The translations under genes and the position numbers were made by a program. A DNA stretch of 5,737 nt from the NCBI GenBank assembly GCA_020058315.1, contig JAGVEK010000537.1, forward strand, positions 1 through 5,737. Direction: 5' to 3'. This document shows positions 1 through 5,737 of the stretch, one piece after another. The DNA comes from Candidatus Zixiibacteriota bacterium. GTDB taxonomy: Bacteria; Zixibacteria; MSB-5A5; WJJR01. The notes beneath the pieces are model-generated. The model made no database searches, had not been told where the DNA came from, and saw only the letters and a program-made list of their open reading frames with translations. How positions within the stretch are numbered: the first letter of the stretch is position 1; each line of letters starts with the position of its first letter.

Positions 1-24
1 AGCAGTGGCCAGGGAATCCGTCAC
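1..24 (-). CDS. Possible 5' end of a downstream gene (menD candidate), cut by the window edge
   Basis: A GTG at 24-22 overlaps the TGA stop of the isochorismate synthase gene (GTGA, 4-nt overlap) and opens a frame reading MTDSLATA up to the window edge. The same kind of overlap joins pstS to pstC in this window. In many bacteria menD, encoding the thiamine-diphosphate enzyme that uses isochorismate, follows menF directly, and MenD proteins often begin with a short stretch before a conserved Ala/Trp-rich helix. Eight codons cannot prove this. No good ribosome binding site is visible. A rival start is the ATG at 34-32, in another frame that also stays open to the edge. The menD identity is inference from context only. 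Confidence 0.25.
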
Positions 25-1457
25 CGGAGTGCATCCACAAAGGCAAGAGCCTTGTCCTCAGTTTCCTGCCATTCTTCATCGGGAGTTGAGCCCTGCACGA
101 TTCCCGAACCGGCGAATATGCATGCGTGACTATCCGCCAGCAGTGCTGACCGGATGGCAACGGCGAACTCGGCTTCATCGCGGGCGTACCAGCCAACAGG
201 GCCCGCATACCATCCGCGTGATTCCCCTTCCAGTTCCCTGATTGACGCCAGTGCGGCATCACGAGGCGAGCCTCCAACCGCGGGTGTGGGATGCAGCAAC
301 GAAAGGATATCGCCGGTCGAAGTCCCCGGTCTGAGATCCCCCCGCGCTTTGGCGATAAGGTGCTGGAGGGTCGCCAGCTTCAGAACATGCGGACTGGTAC
401 TCACGTCGAGCCGGTCACAGAGGTCTCCCAGGCAGCGTAGCATGTCCTCAACTACATAGTAATGCTCCAGCCGTTCCTTGGGGTTCGACAACAGATGTTC
501 CGCCAGCGACCCATCGGAATCCGCGTCCGTTCCCCGAACAGCCGTCCCGGCGATGCACTCCGTTTCCACTTTGTTGTTTCTGCGGTGGAACAGGCGCTCG
601 GGCGTGGCTCCCAGAAATGAACGCCCGCCGCCGAGATCGAACGCAAAGTGGAAGCAGGAGGACACCCGCTCTCGGAGACGGTACATAACCGGCCAGGTGC
701 GCAGTTGCGTGTTCCGGAGCCAGAATCGGCGCGACAACACGATCTTGTTCAGCGAACCCGCCTGGATTCGCGCAAGCGCGGATCGCACGGAGTCCGACCA
801 TCTCTCCAGAGAAACATCGGATTCAATCAGACTGGTCACCGAACCTAGCGACGTGAAATCACCGGCGACCAGCGCATGATAGTGCGCATCGACCTTCCTT
901 CCGGCAGTAAGCACGTCTTCAACACGCTCACGCGGAGATACCACGAGCGCCAAAACGAGACGGTTCTGCCCTGACGAACGAATCAGCAGCGCCTCCGGCA
1001 GAATCAACAGCGCATCGCCAAACCCGGACCACGACGACCCACCACTGTTGCCGGGATCGAACGCAAATCCGCCGAAGAATCGCGGCTCGATATCGTGCGC
1101 AAGAGGCGCGCATACGATTCGCTGATCGAGAACGCGATCCGCCTGCGCGCACGTGTCAGCCAGCGAACTGGGGCCAGTTCCTCTCAAAACGAACGCCGCT
1201 CCCGCCCCAGCGTATTCAATCTGCCCCGTCCGCCCTTTCCAGTAAAATGACGGGGCTCCCGGCTCCAATTCCAGCCAGTGGAGAGGATCGATCTGGGGAG
1301 CCTCACTCTCCCAAACCAGAACCACGCTCTCCTGCAGAGAGTCGGCGCGCTCGAGCGCCAGCCGGGCAAGACTCTCAGTCAGACCTGATTGCCCATCAGC
1401 AGCCCGCCTGTCTTCCATTCGACTCGGGAGCACTGGCGGTGTTTCCTGCAGGTTCAT
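21..1457 (-). CDS. menF: Isochorismate synthase (MenF/EntC-type chorismate-binding enzyme)
   Basis: The 478-residue product should isomerise chorismate to isochorismate with Mg2+ in the cytoplasm, the first committed step of menaquinone synthesis. The C-terminal chorismate-binding domain spans about residues 215-475. Visible motifs, in order, are LNKIVLSR (236-243, K238 being the expected general base), GATPERL (283-289, E287 the expected acid), ECIAGTAVRG (300-309), NPKERLEH (325-332, E331 a likely Mg ligand), HPTPAVGG (389-396), RGWYAGPVGW (414-423) and GSGIVQGSTPDEEW (450-463, with a second likely Mg ligand, E461 or E462). The N-terminal 200 residues are less conserved, as is usual; length is normal for the family. 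The ATG at 1457 has no clear Shine-Dalgarno, and Met14 (1418) is an alternative start. Anthranilate and aminodeoxychorismate synthases are less likely given the HPTPAVGG/RGWYAGPVG set. EntC- or salicylate-type siderophore use cannot be excluded. It lies 135 nt after phoU on the same strand. Confidence 0.92.
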   Translation of the reverse strand: MNLQETPPVLPSRMEDRRAADGQSGLTESLARLALERADSLQESVVLVWESEAPQIDPLHWLELEPGAPSFYWKGRTGQIEYAGAGAAFVLRGTGPSSLADTCAQADRVLDQRIVCAPLAHDIEPRFFGGFAFDPGNSGGSSWSGFGDALLILPEALLIRSSGQNRLVLALVVSPRERVEDVLTAGRKVDAHYHALVAGDFTSLGSVTSLIESDVSLERWSDSVRSALARIQAGSLNKIVLSRRFWLRNTQLRTWPVMYRLRERVSSCFHFAFDLGGGRSFLGATPERLFHRRNNKVETECIAGTAVRGTDADSDGSLAEHLLSNPKERLEHYYVVEDMLRCLGDLCDRLDVSTSPHVLKLATLQHLIAKARGDLRPGTSTGDILSLLHPTPAVGGSPRDAALASIRELEGESRGWYAGPVGWYARDEAEFAVAIRSALLADSHACIFAGSGIVQGSTPDEEWQETEDKALAFVDALR

Positions 1458-1517
1458 GTCGTTTCAACCAGCGCTATATCGCCAAGCATAAGAGCCGGAC
1501 ACCTGCGCCCCGCACAT

Positions 1518-1551
1518 ACTCAAACCAAGATAGTCCGCCTCAGATTTGAGT
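1518..1551. repeat. Small inverted repeat in the phoU-menF spacer
   Basis: The 135-bp spacer 1458-1592 contains a perfect 7-nt inverted repeat, ACTCAAA at 1518-1524 and TTTGAGT at 1545-1551, with 20 nt between the arms. It sits 42 nt past the phoU stop and about 60 nt before the menF-type start. No T-run follows it on the minus strand, so it does not look like an intrinsic terminator. It could be an operator or leader hairpin, or chance. I found no convincing -35/-10 pair in the spacer. Confidence 0.3.
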
Positions 1552-1592
1552 TCCAACGGATTCTTGAGGGAGTGTCACCGCCCTTCGTCGCG

Positions 1593-2249
1593 CTACTCCA
1601 TCCGGTGGTGGCGAATATCGAGACCTTGGACAAAGTAGATGACATCCTCGGCGATGTTGGTGGCGTGATCGGCAACTCGTTCGAGGTGGTGCGTGACCAG
1701 GATGAGTTGCATGATGTGGGCGAAGCTGAACGTCCGCTCCTCGGCTTTGGCCAAGAGCACGTCCACCGCTTGATCGCGAAGCGAATCCGCCGCCTTCTCG
1801 TCCTCGAGTACTCTGCGTGCCAGCGGCACATCCTTCTTGACGAAGGCATCGAGCGCCGCCATGACCATGCCGGAGGCGGTGTGGATTAGCGATCCCAACT
1901 CGATTCGCGGCCATTCGCCGGGCTTGTCCAATTGCTGGGCGCGCTGCAGGATATTGATGGCCTGATCGCCGATTCGTTCGAGTTCTCCATTGATCTTGAG
2001 CGCGGCCGCGATCAGCCGCATATCGGCGGCGGCCGGCTGGCGCAGCACAAGCAGCCGCACGCAGGCATCATCGATGGACGAATGCAGAATGTTAACTTCC
2101 CGTTCGTTCGCCTCGATCTGTAAGGCGGCATCCGTGTTGTACTGATCCAGCAGGCGTGCCGCCTGCGTGATCATCGACTCGACGAGAGCCCCCATGGTGA
2201 GCAGGTTTTCCCGCAGTGTTCCGAGTTCCTGGTCAAAGTGTCGATGCAT
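1593..2249 (-). CDS. phoU: Phosphate signalling regulator PhoU
   Basis: The 218-residue all-helical cytoplasmic protein is the normal length for PhoU. It is built of two related three-helix repeats. The N-terminus (HFDQELGTLRENLLTMG, from residue 4) matches the PhoU opening. Each repeat carries the family's metal-binding signature: ELERIGDQAINI (89-100, acidic E91 and D95) and HLERVADHATNIAED (188-202, E190 and D194). PhoU is known to restrain Pst uptake and to hold the PhoR-type sensor kinase in its inhibitory state when phosphate is plentiful. It follows pstSCAB in order, but with a repeat-filled 372-bp gap, so it may have its own promoter. The ATG at 2249 is supported by an AGGGA seven nt upstream. 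The protein ends at a TAG and nothing looks truncated. Confidence 0.96.
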   Translation of the reverse strand: MHRHFDQELGTLRENLLTMGALVESMITQAARLLDQYNTDAALQIEANEREVNILHSSIDDACVRLLVLRQPAAADMRLIAAALKINGELERIGDQAINILQRAQQLDKPGEWPRIELGSLIHTASGMVMAALDAFVKKDVPLARRVLEDEKAADSLRDQAVDVLLAKAEERTFSFAHIMQLILVTHHLERVADHATNIAEDVIYFVQGLDIRHHRME

Positions 2250-2256
2250 GTCCGAT

Positions 2257-2261
2257 TCCCT
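2257..2261 (-). promoter_or_regulatory. Ribosome binding site of phoU
   Basis: On the minus strand AGGGA lies 7 nt before the ATG at 2249, a good Shine-Dalgarno match at good spacing. It supports the chosen phoU start and shows that phoU is translated independently of pstB. Confidence 0.7.
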
Positions 2262-2425
2262 GCGTTAATGATGCTCTCAGGCACAGCGCTTCTGCGCAAG
2301 TTTCACTCCCGCCTGGATCTCATCGAGGCAGCCAAGCGTGATTCGATATTGGACCACTCGTCATTGCCGTGAAAGGACGGCTTGAAAGAATCCACGGAAA
2401 GAGATCAGGGACATTGGAACTGTGG

Positions 2426-2476
2426 GATTGCTTCGTCACTCCGTGGGCCTGCGGCCCAGTCGCTCCTCGCAATGAC
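2426..2476. repeat. Palindromic REP-like repeat, left unit (long form)
   Basis: The unit begins GATTGCTTCG (2426-2435) and ends CTCGCAATGAC (2466-2476). It can fold with outer arms ATTGC (2427-2431) and GCAAT (2469-2473) and an inner 6-bp stem TGGGCC (2444-2449) / GGCCCA (2453-2458) around a 3-nt loop. Compared with the unit at 2512-2537, it is the same repeat in opposite orientation with a GC-rich hairpin inserted in its middle. Repeats of this type occur in many copies in some bacterial genomes; whether that holds here cannot be seen in one window. Confidence 0.75.
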
Positions 2477-2511
2477 ACACGTGACATTTGGTTCCGAAGA
2501 TGAGGAAGGCA

Positions 2512-2537
2512 GTCATTGCGAGCGAAGCGAAGCAATC
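2512..2537. repeat. Palindromic REP-like repeat, right unit (short form)
   Basis: The unit begins GTCATTGCGAG (2512-2522), the exact reverse complement of the end of the left unit (2466-2476), and ends CGAAGCAATC (2528-2537), the exact reverse complement of the left unit's start (2426-2435). Internally ATTGC (2515-2519) and GCAAT (2532-2536) form a small stem. The two units thus face each other across 35 nt and together could form a long imperfect cruciform or RNA stem in a pstB-phoU transcript. Confidence 0.75.
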
Positions 2538-2621
2538 TCATCGCCACAAACCACTGGATACTCCCTCCGCGCACCATTGCAACACGCATTTCGCGGGAGT
2601 GACGGATCACTTCGCCAGACC

Positions 2622-3440
2622 TCATCCGAATCGCCCTGTCACATAATCTTCCGTCCGCTTCTCAGACGGAGTCGTGAAGATCTTCACCGTTGGACCGTAT
2701 TCGATCAATTCGCCCATGTAAAAGAAGCCGGTGTATTCCGAAATGCGCGCCGCCTGCTGCATGTTGTGTGTGACAATCACAATCGTGTAACGGCTCTTCA
2801 GATCTTCGATCAGCTCTTCGATCTTGCCGGTGGAGATCGGATCGAGAGCGCTGGCGGGCTCATCCATGAGCAGGACATCGGGTTTGACCGCAAGCGCACG
2901 GGCGATACACAGACGTTGCTGCTGTCCACCGGACAGTTGCAGAGCCAGACCATTCAGATTGTCTTTGACCTCGTCCCACAGAGCCGCCAGCCGCAGCGAG
3001 TTTTCGACCGCCTCATCGATCACGTAGTGGTCGCGGATTCCCGCGATTCGCAGTCCGAACGCGACATTCTCATAGATCGTCTTGGGAAACGGATTGGACC
3101 GCTGGAAGACCATCCCGACGCGGCGGCGCAACGCGGTGACGTCAACATCGGGGCCGTGAATGTCCGTGCCATCGAGCAGAACCGTTCCCACGGCACGTGC
3201 GCCGGGGATCTGGTCGTTCATCCGGTTCATCGTGCGCAGAAAGGTGGTCTTCCCGCAACCCGAAGGCCCGATCAATGCGGTGACGGCGTGGGTAATAACG
3301 TCGAAGTCCACATTTCTGAGCGCTTGATTGGAACCGTAGAAGAAATTCAACCCACGCACCTGGATCTTGACAGGTGGCGGACCCACTACAACACGCTCGG
3401 GCTGCTTTGCAGCAATATGCGAATGGTTGAGCGCGGTCAT
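2622..3440 (-). CDS. pstB: Phosphate ABC transporter ATP-binding protein PstB
   Basis: This 272-residue ATPase forms the cytoplasmic dimer that powers phosphate import through PstC-PstA. All ABC motifs are present: Walker A GPSGCGKTT (58-66), Q-loop Q113, signature LSGGQQQR (169-176), Walker B VLLMDEP (189-195, catalytic E194), D-loop SALD (197-200) and switch histidine H225. The stretch RSNPFPKTIYENVAFGLR (114-131) and the C-terminal tail ending DYVTGRFG are typical of PstB rather than other importers. Length fits the family (about 250-280). I start it at the ATG at 3440, 7 nt after the pstA stop and 10 nt after an AGGA. A TTG at 3488 would add 16 residues, rich in Cys, that merely re-read the end of pstA. 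The roughly 20 residues before the ABC fold (VKIQVRGLNFFYG) are unremarkable. Confidence 0.97.
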   Translation of the reverse strand: MTALNHSHIAAKQPERVVVGPPPVKIQVRGLNFFYGSNQALRNVDFDVITHAVTALIGPSGCGKTTFLRTMNRMNDQIPGARAVGTVLLDGTDIHGPDVDVTALRRRVGMVFQRSNPFPKTIYENVAFGLRIAGIRDHYVIDEAVENSLRLAALWDEVKDNLNGLALQLSGGQQQRLCIARALAVKPDVLLMDEPASALDPISTGKIEELIEDLKSRYTIVIVTHNMQQAARISEYTGFFYMGELIEYGPTVKIFTTPSEKRTEDYVTGRFG

Positions 3441-3447
3441 TTGCCGG

Positions 3448-4416
3448 CTATCCTGCCTGTCGCAGCCGCAGCCGCATGCGGATGACAACGGCCAGAGCGT
3501 TGAGGGCGAATGTCAGAAGCAGCAGAACCAACACGGTCGAATACAAAAGCGGCAGAGTCTTCTCCACGTCGGGCGACTGGGTCGACAGCACATAGACATG
3601 ATACCCCAGTTCCATGAACTGGTCATTCAATTTCGCCGGGAGATACGGGAGGTAATAGGCGGCGCCGGTAAACATGATCGGAGCGACCTCCCCCGCGCCA
3701 CGGGACACTGCCAGGATTCCGCCCGTCAGAATACCGGTCATCGAATTGGGGATCACCACGTGGCGGATCGTCTGCCAGCGGGTGGCGCCGAGCGCATACG
3801 ACGCCTCGATGTAATCGCGTGGAATCGCGCGCATTGCCTCTTCGGTGGTGACAATGACAACCGGCAGGGTCAAAACAGCGAGCGTCAGCGAGGCCCAGAT
3901 GATCGCCGGCTGGCCGAAGGCGAGATCGCCTCCGTAAAATGCCTTGTCGATTCCCCTGCCCACAAACTGAATGAAAAAACCCAAACCGAAGAGACCGAAA
4001 ACGATCGAGGGGACCCCGGCGAGATTGTTGACCGCCACCCGCACCAGCCTCGCCAGTTTCGACTCCGGCCGTGCGTAGTATCGCAGGAAAACCGCCGTGG
4101 CCACACCGACAGGGATCGCAAACACTGTCATGAGGAATACAAGAAAGACGGTACCGAATATGGCGGGAAAGATGCCGCCCTTCGTCATTCCCTCCGTTGG
4201 ACTAGCGGTGAGAAACTCCCACGTGAGTCCGCCGATCCCGCCGGCGATGATGTTCCAGAGAACGATGACCAGCATGGCCACGACACAGAGTGTCAGGAAG
4301 CCTGTCAAGATCGGCAACGGAGACACATGCCGGAGGAATCGGAATCTCCGATGGGAAAGGATCGATACAGCACCCTGATCAGTTGTGACATGGACCGCTG
4401 CCGGGTCTGCCATCAT
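3448..4416 (-). CDS. pstA: Phosphate ABC transporter permease PstA
   Basis: This 322-residue inner-membrane protein pairs with PstC to form the phosphate channel. Six hydrophobic segments are visible at about residues 36-60, 86-112, 127-152, 171-192, 228-252 and 288-312, preceded by a polar cytoplasmic N-terminus. The EAA loop that docks on PstB is EASYALGATRWQTIRHVVIP (204-223). SRGAGEVAPIMFTGAA (238-253) contains the conserved Arg and Glu (R239, E243) of PstA permeases. About 35 residues between the last two helices (roughly 253-287, including NDQFMELGYHVYVLSTQ) form a longer loop than in E. coli PstA, as I recall it for several environmental relatives. The ATG at 4416 overlaps the pstC stop (ATGA), and a GGGG lies just upstream; a second ATG follows at once. 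Translational coupling to pstC is likely. Confidence 0.96.
   Translation of the reverse strand: MMADPAAVHVTTDQGAVSILSHRRFRFLRHVSPLPILTGFLTLCVVAMLVIVLWNIIAGGIGGLTWEFLTASPTEGMTKGGIFPAIFGTVFLVFLMTVFAIPVGVATAVFLRYYARPESKLARLVRVAVNNLAGVPSIVFGLFGLGFFIQFVGRGIDKAFYGGDLAFGQPAIIWASLTLAVLTLPVVIVTTEEAMRAIPRDYIEASYALGATRWQTIRHVVIPNSMTGILTGGILAVSRGAGEVAPIMFTGAAYYLPYLPAKLNDQFMELGYHVYVLSTQSPDVEKTLPLLYSTVLVLLLLTFALNALAVVIRMRLRLRQAG
3451..3454 (-). promoter_or_regulatory. Probable ribosome binding site deciding the pstB start
   Basis: AGGA on the minus strand lies 10 nt before the ATG at 3440, straddling the very end of pstA. It favours this ATG over the upstream TTG at 3488. The match is short and the spacing slightly long, so support is moderate. 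Confidence 0.45.
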
Positions 4417-5432
4417 CCAGACACCCCAGTGAGCCGCCGCCGCAGGCGTCCGACATAAAGTTCACCCAGCGAATTGACAAGGAATGTCAGCAAGAACAGG
4501 AGCGCGCCGATGAAGAAAAGTACATGGTAATGGGCGGAGCCATTCACGACCTCGGCCAGTTCGGCCGCGATCGTTGCGGACATTGTTCGAATGGAGTCGG
4601 TCAGGTGCGGTGACCAGATCGCCGCGTTACCCGATGCCATGAGGACGATCATCGTCTCCCCGATGGCGCGGCCAAGCCCCAGCATCACTCCGGCGAAAAT
4701 CCCCGGCGCCGCTGCCGGCAGAATCACCCGTCGCGCCGTGGCCCAGGGGGTTGCCCCGAGGGCCTGTGCCGCCTCACGAATCTGCCGGGGAACAGCCCGC
4801 AGCGCTCCCTCGGCAACGGTGTAGATGACGGGTATGATGGCAATCCCCAGCGCGATCCCGGCATTGGTGGCGTTCAGACGAAACTTCCAGCCAAATGTGT
4901 CCTTCAACACACTCGCCAGCACCATGAGCGCAAAAAAGCCCATCACCACGGACGGAATCCCGGCGAGCATCTCGATGACCGGCTTGATCATCTCGCGTAT
5001 TCGCGGCGGTGCGAACTCGGAACTGTAGATCGCGGCGCCAATGGCGAACGGCGCCGCAAAAAGAATCGCAACAAGAGTCGCCTTGAGTGACCCAAGGAGA
5101 AGTGGCGGCAGGGAGTATTTCGGCGTCTCAGACACGGGCTGCCAAAGGTACATCTTCGGCTTGCCAGGCCGAGTCTCCAGAGGAACAATCATCTTGGCAA
5201 CCGTTACCTCCTGATGCACTTCGGATGAAGTGATTACCGGCGCTGCCTCTCGTCCGATGAAAAGGAAGATCAGGATGATGGCGGCGATGGCCGAGAAGGC
5301 AATGGCGCTGATCAGTCTTCCCATCCAGAGGTCGCGCCGCCGGTCACCCGGACGCACCGAATACTGCTGCCAATCCGGCCCCATGTTGGGGACATGCGGC
5401 GCCACTGACTTGCCCTCACTCATGCGCGTCAC
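4413..5432 (-). CDS. pstC: Phosphate ABC transporter permease PstC
   Basis: This 339-residue inner-membrane partner of PstA has a polar 37-residue N-terminus and six hydrophobic segments at about 38-60, 109-134, 150-174, 190-210, 241-268 and 302-324. A periplasmic loop (about 61-108) separates the first two helices. The EAA motif for PstB contact is EAAQALGATPWATARRVILP (220-239). GLGRAIGETM (252-261) carries the conserved Arg and Glu (R255, E259) of PstC. Residues 97-120 (WQPVSETPKYSL, then LLLGSLKATL) resemble the large PstC variant that has an extra periplasmic domain, although that domain is absent here. The GTG at 5432 overlaps the pstS stop (GTGA). An ATG at 5423 (Met4), 5 nt after that stop, is an equally possible start, as neither has a strong Shine-Dalgarno. 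Confidence 0.96.
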   Translation of the reverse strand: MTRMSEGKSVAPHVPNMGPDWQQYSVRPGDRRRDLWMGRLISAIAFSAIAAIILIFLFIGREAAPVITSSEVHQEVTVAKMIVPLETRPGKPKMYLWQPVSETPKYSLPPLLLGSLKATLVAILFAAPFAIGAAIYSSEFAPPRIREMIKPVIEMLAGIPSVVMGFFALMVLASVLKDTFGWKFRLNATNAGIALGIAIIPVIYTVAEGALRAVPRQIREAAQALGATPWATARRVILPAAAPGIFAGVMLGLGRAIGETMIVLMASGNAAIWSPHLTDSIRTMSATIAAELAEVVNGSAHYHVLFFIGALLFLLTFLVNSLGELYVGRLRRRLTGVSG

Positions 5433-5737
5433 TTGTCTTTCTTCTGCAGGGTCGTGACCTTCTTCGGCAGCGGAAAGTACCCGACCTCCGCCACCACTTT
5501 CTGCCCTTCATTGCTCAGAATCCAGTTCACCAGCTTCTTGACATCACCTACTGGCTCACCGGCCGAGTACCAGTACAGGTAACGAGCGAGCGGATACTTC
5601 ATACTGGCGATATTGGCCTCCGTGGGCTCCGAATACTCCGACTTCTCGTCGGTGGCAATCGACAGCACCTTCACACCCTTTGCGTAGCCGATGCCCCCAA
5701 ATCCGATGCCATTCGGGTCTTTGGCGGTCGCGTCGAT
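5429..5737 (-). CDS. pstS: Phosphate-binding protein PstS, C-terminal part (5' end beyond window)
   Basis: The frame is open from the window edge (first residues IDATAKDPNGIGFGGIGYAKG) to a TGA at 5431-5429, giving 102 residues. PstS is the extracytoplasmic receptor that hands phosphate to PstC-PstA. Family features in this part are the DPNGIGFGGIGYAKGVKVL segment, the YPLARYLYWYSAG stretch (near residues 49-61 of the fragment), then a helix WILSNEGQKVV and the closing GYFPLP. The protein ends in a lysine-rich tail (KKVTTLQKKDK). The signal peptide and the phosphate-contacting N-terminal lobe lie outside the window. Being first in the visible pst order and overlapping pstC by 4 nt fits. It could be a related PstS-like binding protein, but the neighbours make phosphate the clear choice. 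Confidence 0.92.
   Translation of the reverse strand: MDATAKDPNGIGFGGIGYAKGVKVLSIATDEKSEYSEPTEANIASMKYPLARYLYWYSAGEPVGDVKKLVNWILSNEGQKVVAEVGYFPLPKKVTTLQKKDK

Larger units (their letters stand above)
2360..2603. repeat. Outer imperfect inverted repeat framing the repeat island
   Basis: The arm at 2360-2374 (GTCATTGCCGTGAAA) and the arm at 2589-2603 (TTTCGCGGGAGTGAC) are inverted copies matching at 12 of 15 positions. Both resemble the common intergenic palindrome half 'GTCATTCCCGCGAAA', which is recalled knowledge, not a search result. They enclose the inner repeat pair, giving a 244-bp nested arrangement. No transposase gene or clear target duplication is visible, so a non-autonomous element or piled-up REP-like insertions are both possible. 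Confidence 0.5.
2250..2621. other. Intergenic region pstB-phoU (372 bp), repeat-rich, no credible gene
   Basis: No ORF here looks like a protein. The longer reading frames that cross it translate the repeats into peptides such as LLRFARND and HCERSEAIS, strings well known as spurious translations of this repeat class. It holds a nested set of inverted repeats (2360-2603), with about 110 nt of unique sequence between the repeats and phoU. No T-tailed hairpin was seen just after pstB, so readthrough into phoU is possible. No clear Pho box and no convincing sigma-70 promoter were found before phoU by eye. Confidence 0.8.

Noticed and set aside
1389..1889. Plus-strand frame (166 codons) covering the phoU-menF spacer
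   Set aside because: Most of it is antisense to phoU, with no start signal or recognisable motif. The spacer part alone is too short to support a gene.
2281..2300. Short GC-rich symmetry (gcgcttctgcgc) upstream of phoU, considered as a terminator or operator
   Set aside because: The arms are only about 4 nt, with no T-run and no second copy nearby; not distinguishable from chance.
2320..2625. 101-codon minus-strand reading frame between pstB and phoU
   Set aside because: It runs through the inverted repeats and encodes strings such as LLRFARND and SLRGATGPQAHGVTKQSH, typical of spurious translation of this repeat class. It also overlaps the end of pstB.
2382..3485. Long plus-strand frame (367 codons) opposite pstB
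   Set aside because: It lies antisense to a clear pstB with all ABC motifs, begins inside the repeats (HCERSEAIS) and has no recognisable domain of its own. It is a shadow of a high-GC gene.
3441..3488. TTG start giving pstB a 16-residue Cys-rich extension (SSACGCGCD)
   Set aside because: The extension re-reads the Arg-rich end of pstA in another frame. The ATG at 3440 has a nearby AGGA and gives a normal PstB length.
3367..4458. Long plus-strand frame (363 codons) opposite pstA
   Set aside because: It is antisense to pstA, rich in Arg, His, Asp and Gln as expected from reverse reading of membrane-protein codons, with no plausible family.
1..5737. CRISPR array, tRNA, rRNA, insertion-sequence gene or Pho box
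   Set aside because: No regularly spaced direct repeats, no tRNA- or rRNA-like sequence and no transposase frame were seen. No convincing Pho box was found by eye; the expected site before pstS lies outside the window.

Overview
The window carries six protein-coding genes, all on the minus strand, plus the possible first codons of a seventh. Read in transcription order from the right edge they are: the 3' end of pstS, then pstC, pstA and pstB, a 372-bp gap, phoU, a 135-bp gap, and an isochorismate synthase gene (menF-type). The organism appears to be a bacterium with moderately high GC (judged by eye), dense gene packing and some GTG starts. The menF-type gene suggests a menaquinone-using or siderophore-making bacterium. 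The repeats between pstB and phoU belong to a short palindromic class scattered through many environmental bacterial genomes. None of this fixes a phylum.

Region by region: 5429-5737 is the C-terminal third or so of the periplasmic phosphate-binding protein PstS. 4413-5432 and 3448-4416 encode the two membrane permeases PstC and PstA. 2622-3440 encodes the ATPase PstB. pstS/pstC and pstC/pstA overlap by 4 nt (GTGA and ATGA), and pstB starts 7 nt after pstA, so this is a translationally coupled operon. 2250-2621 has no credible gene but holds nested inverted repeats of the 'cattgcgag...gaagcaatc' type. 1593-2249 encodes PhoU. 1458-1592 is a short spacer with one small inverted repeat. 21-1457 encodes the isochorismate synthase. 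Its stop codon overlaps a GTG that could open the next gene, possibly menD.

Functionally, PstSCAB imports inorganic phosphate at the expense of ATP. PhoU is the peripheral protein that links Pst transport state to the PhoR/PhoB-type phosphate response and restrains uptake. The isochorismate synthase makes the first committed intermediate of menaquinone (or, less likely here, of salicylate/catecholate siderophores). It probably starts a separate men operon rather than belonging to the phosphate system.

I see no unknown defence system, mobile gene, CRISPR array or RNA gene. The most interesting non-genic structure is the nested palindromic repeat island that separates phoU from pstB.
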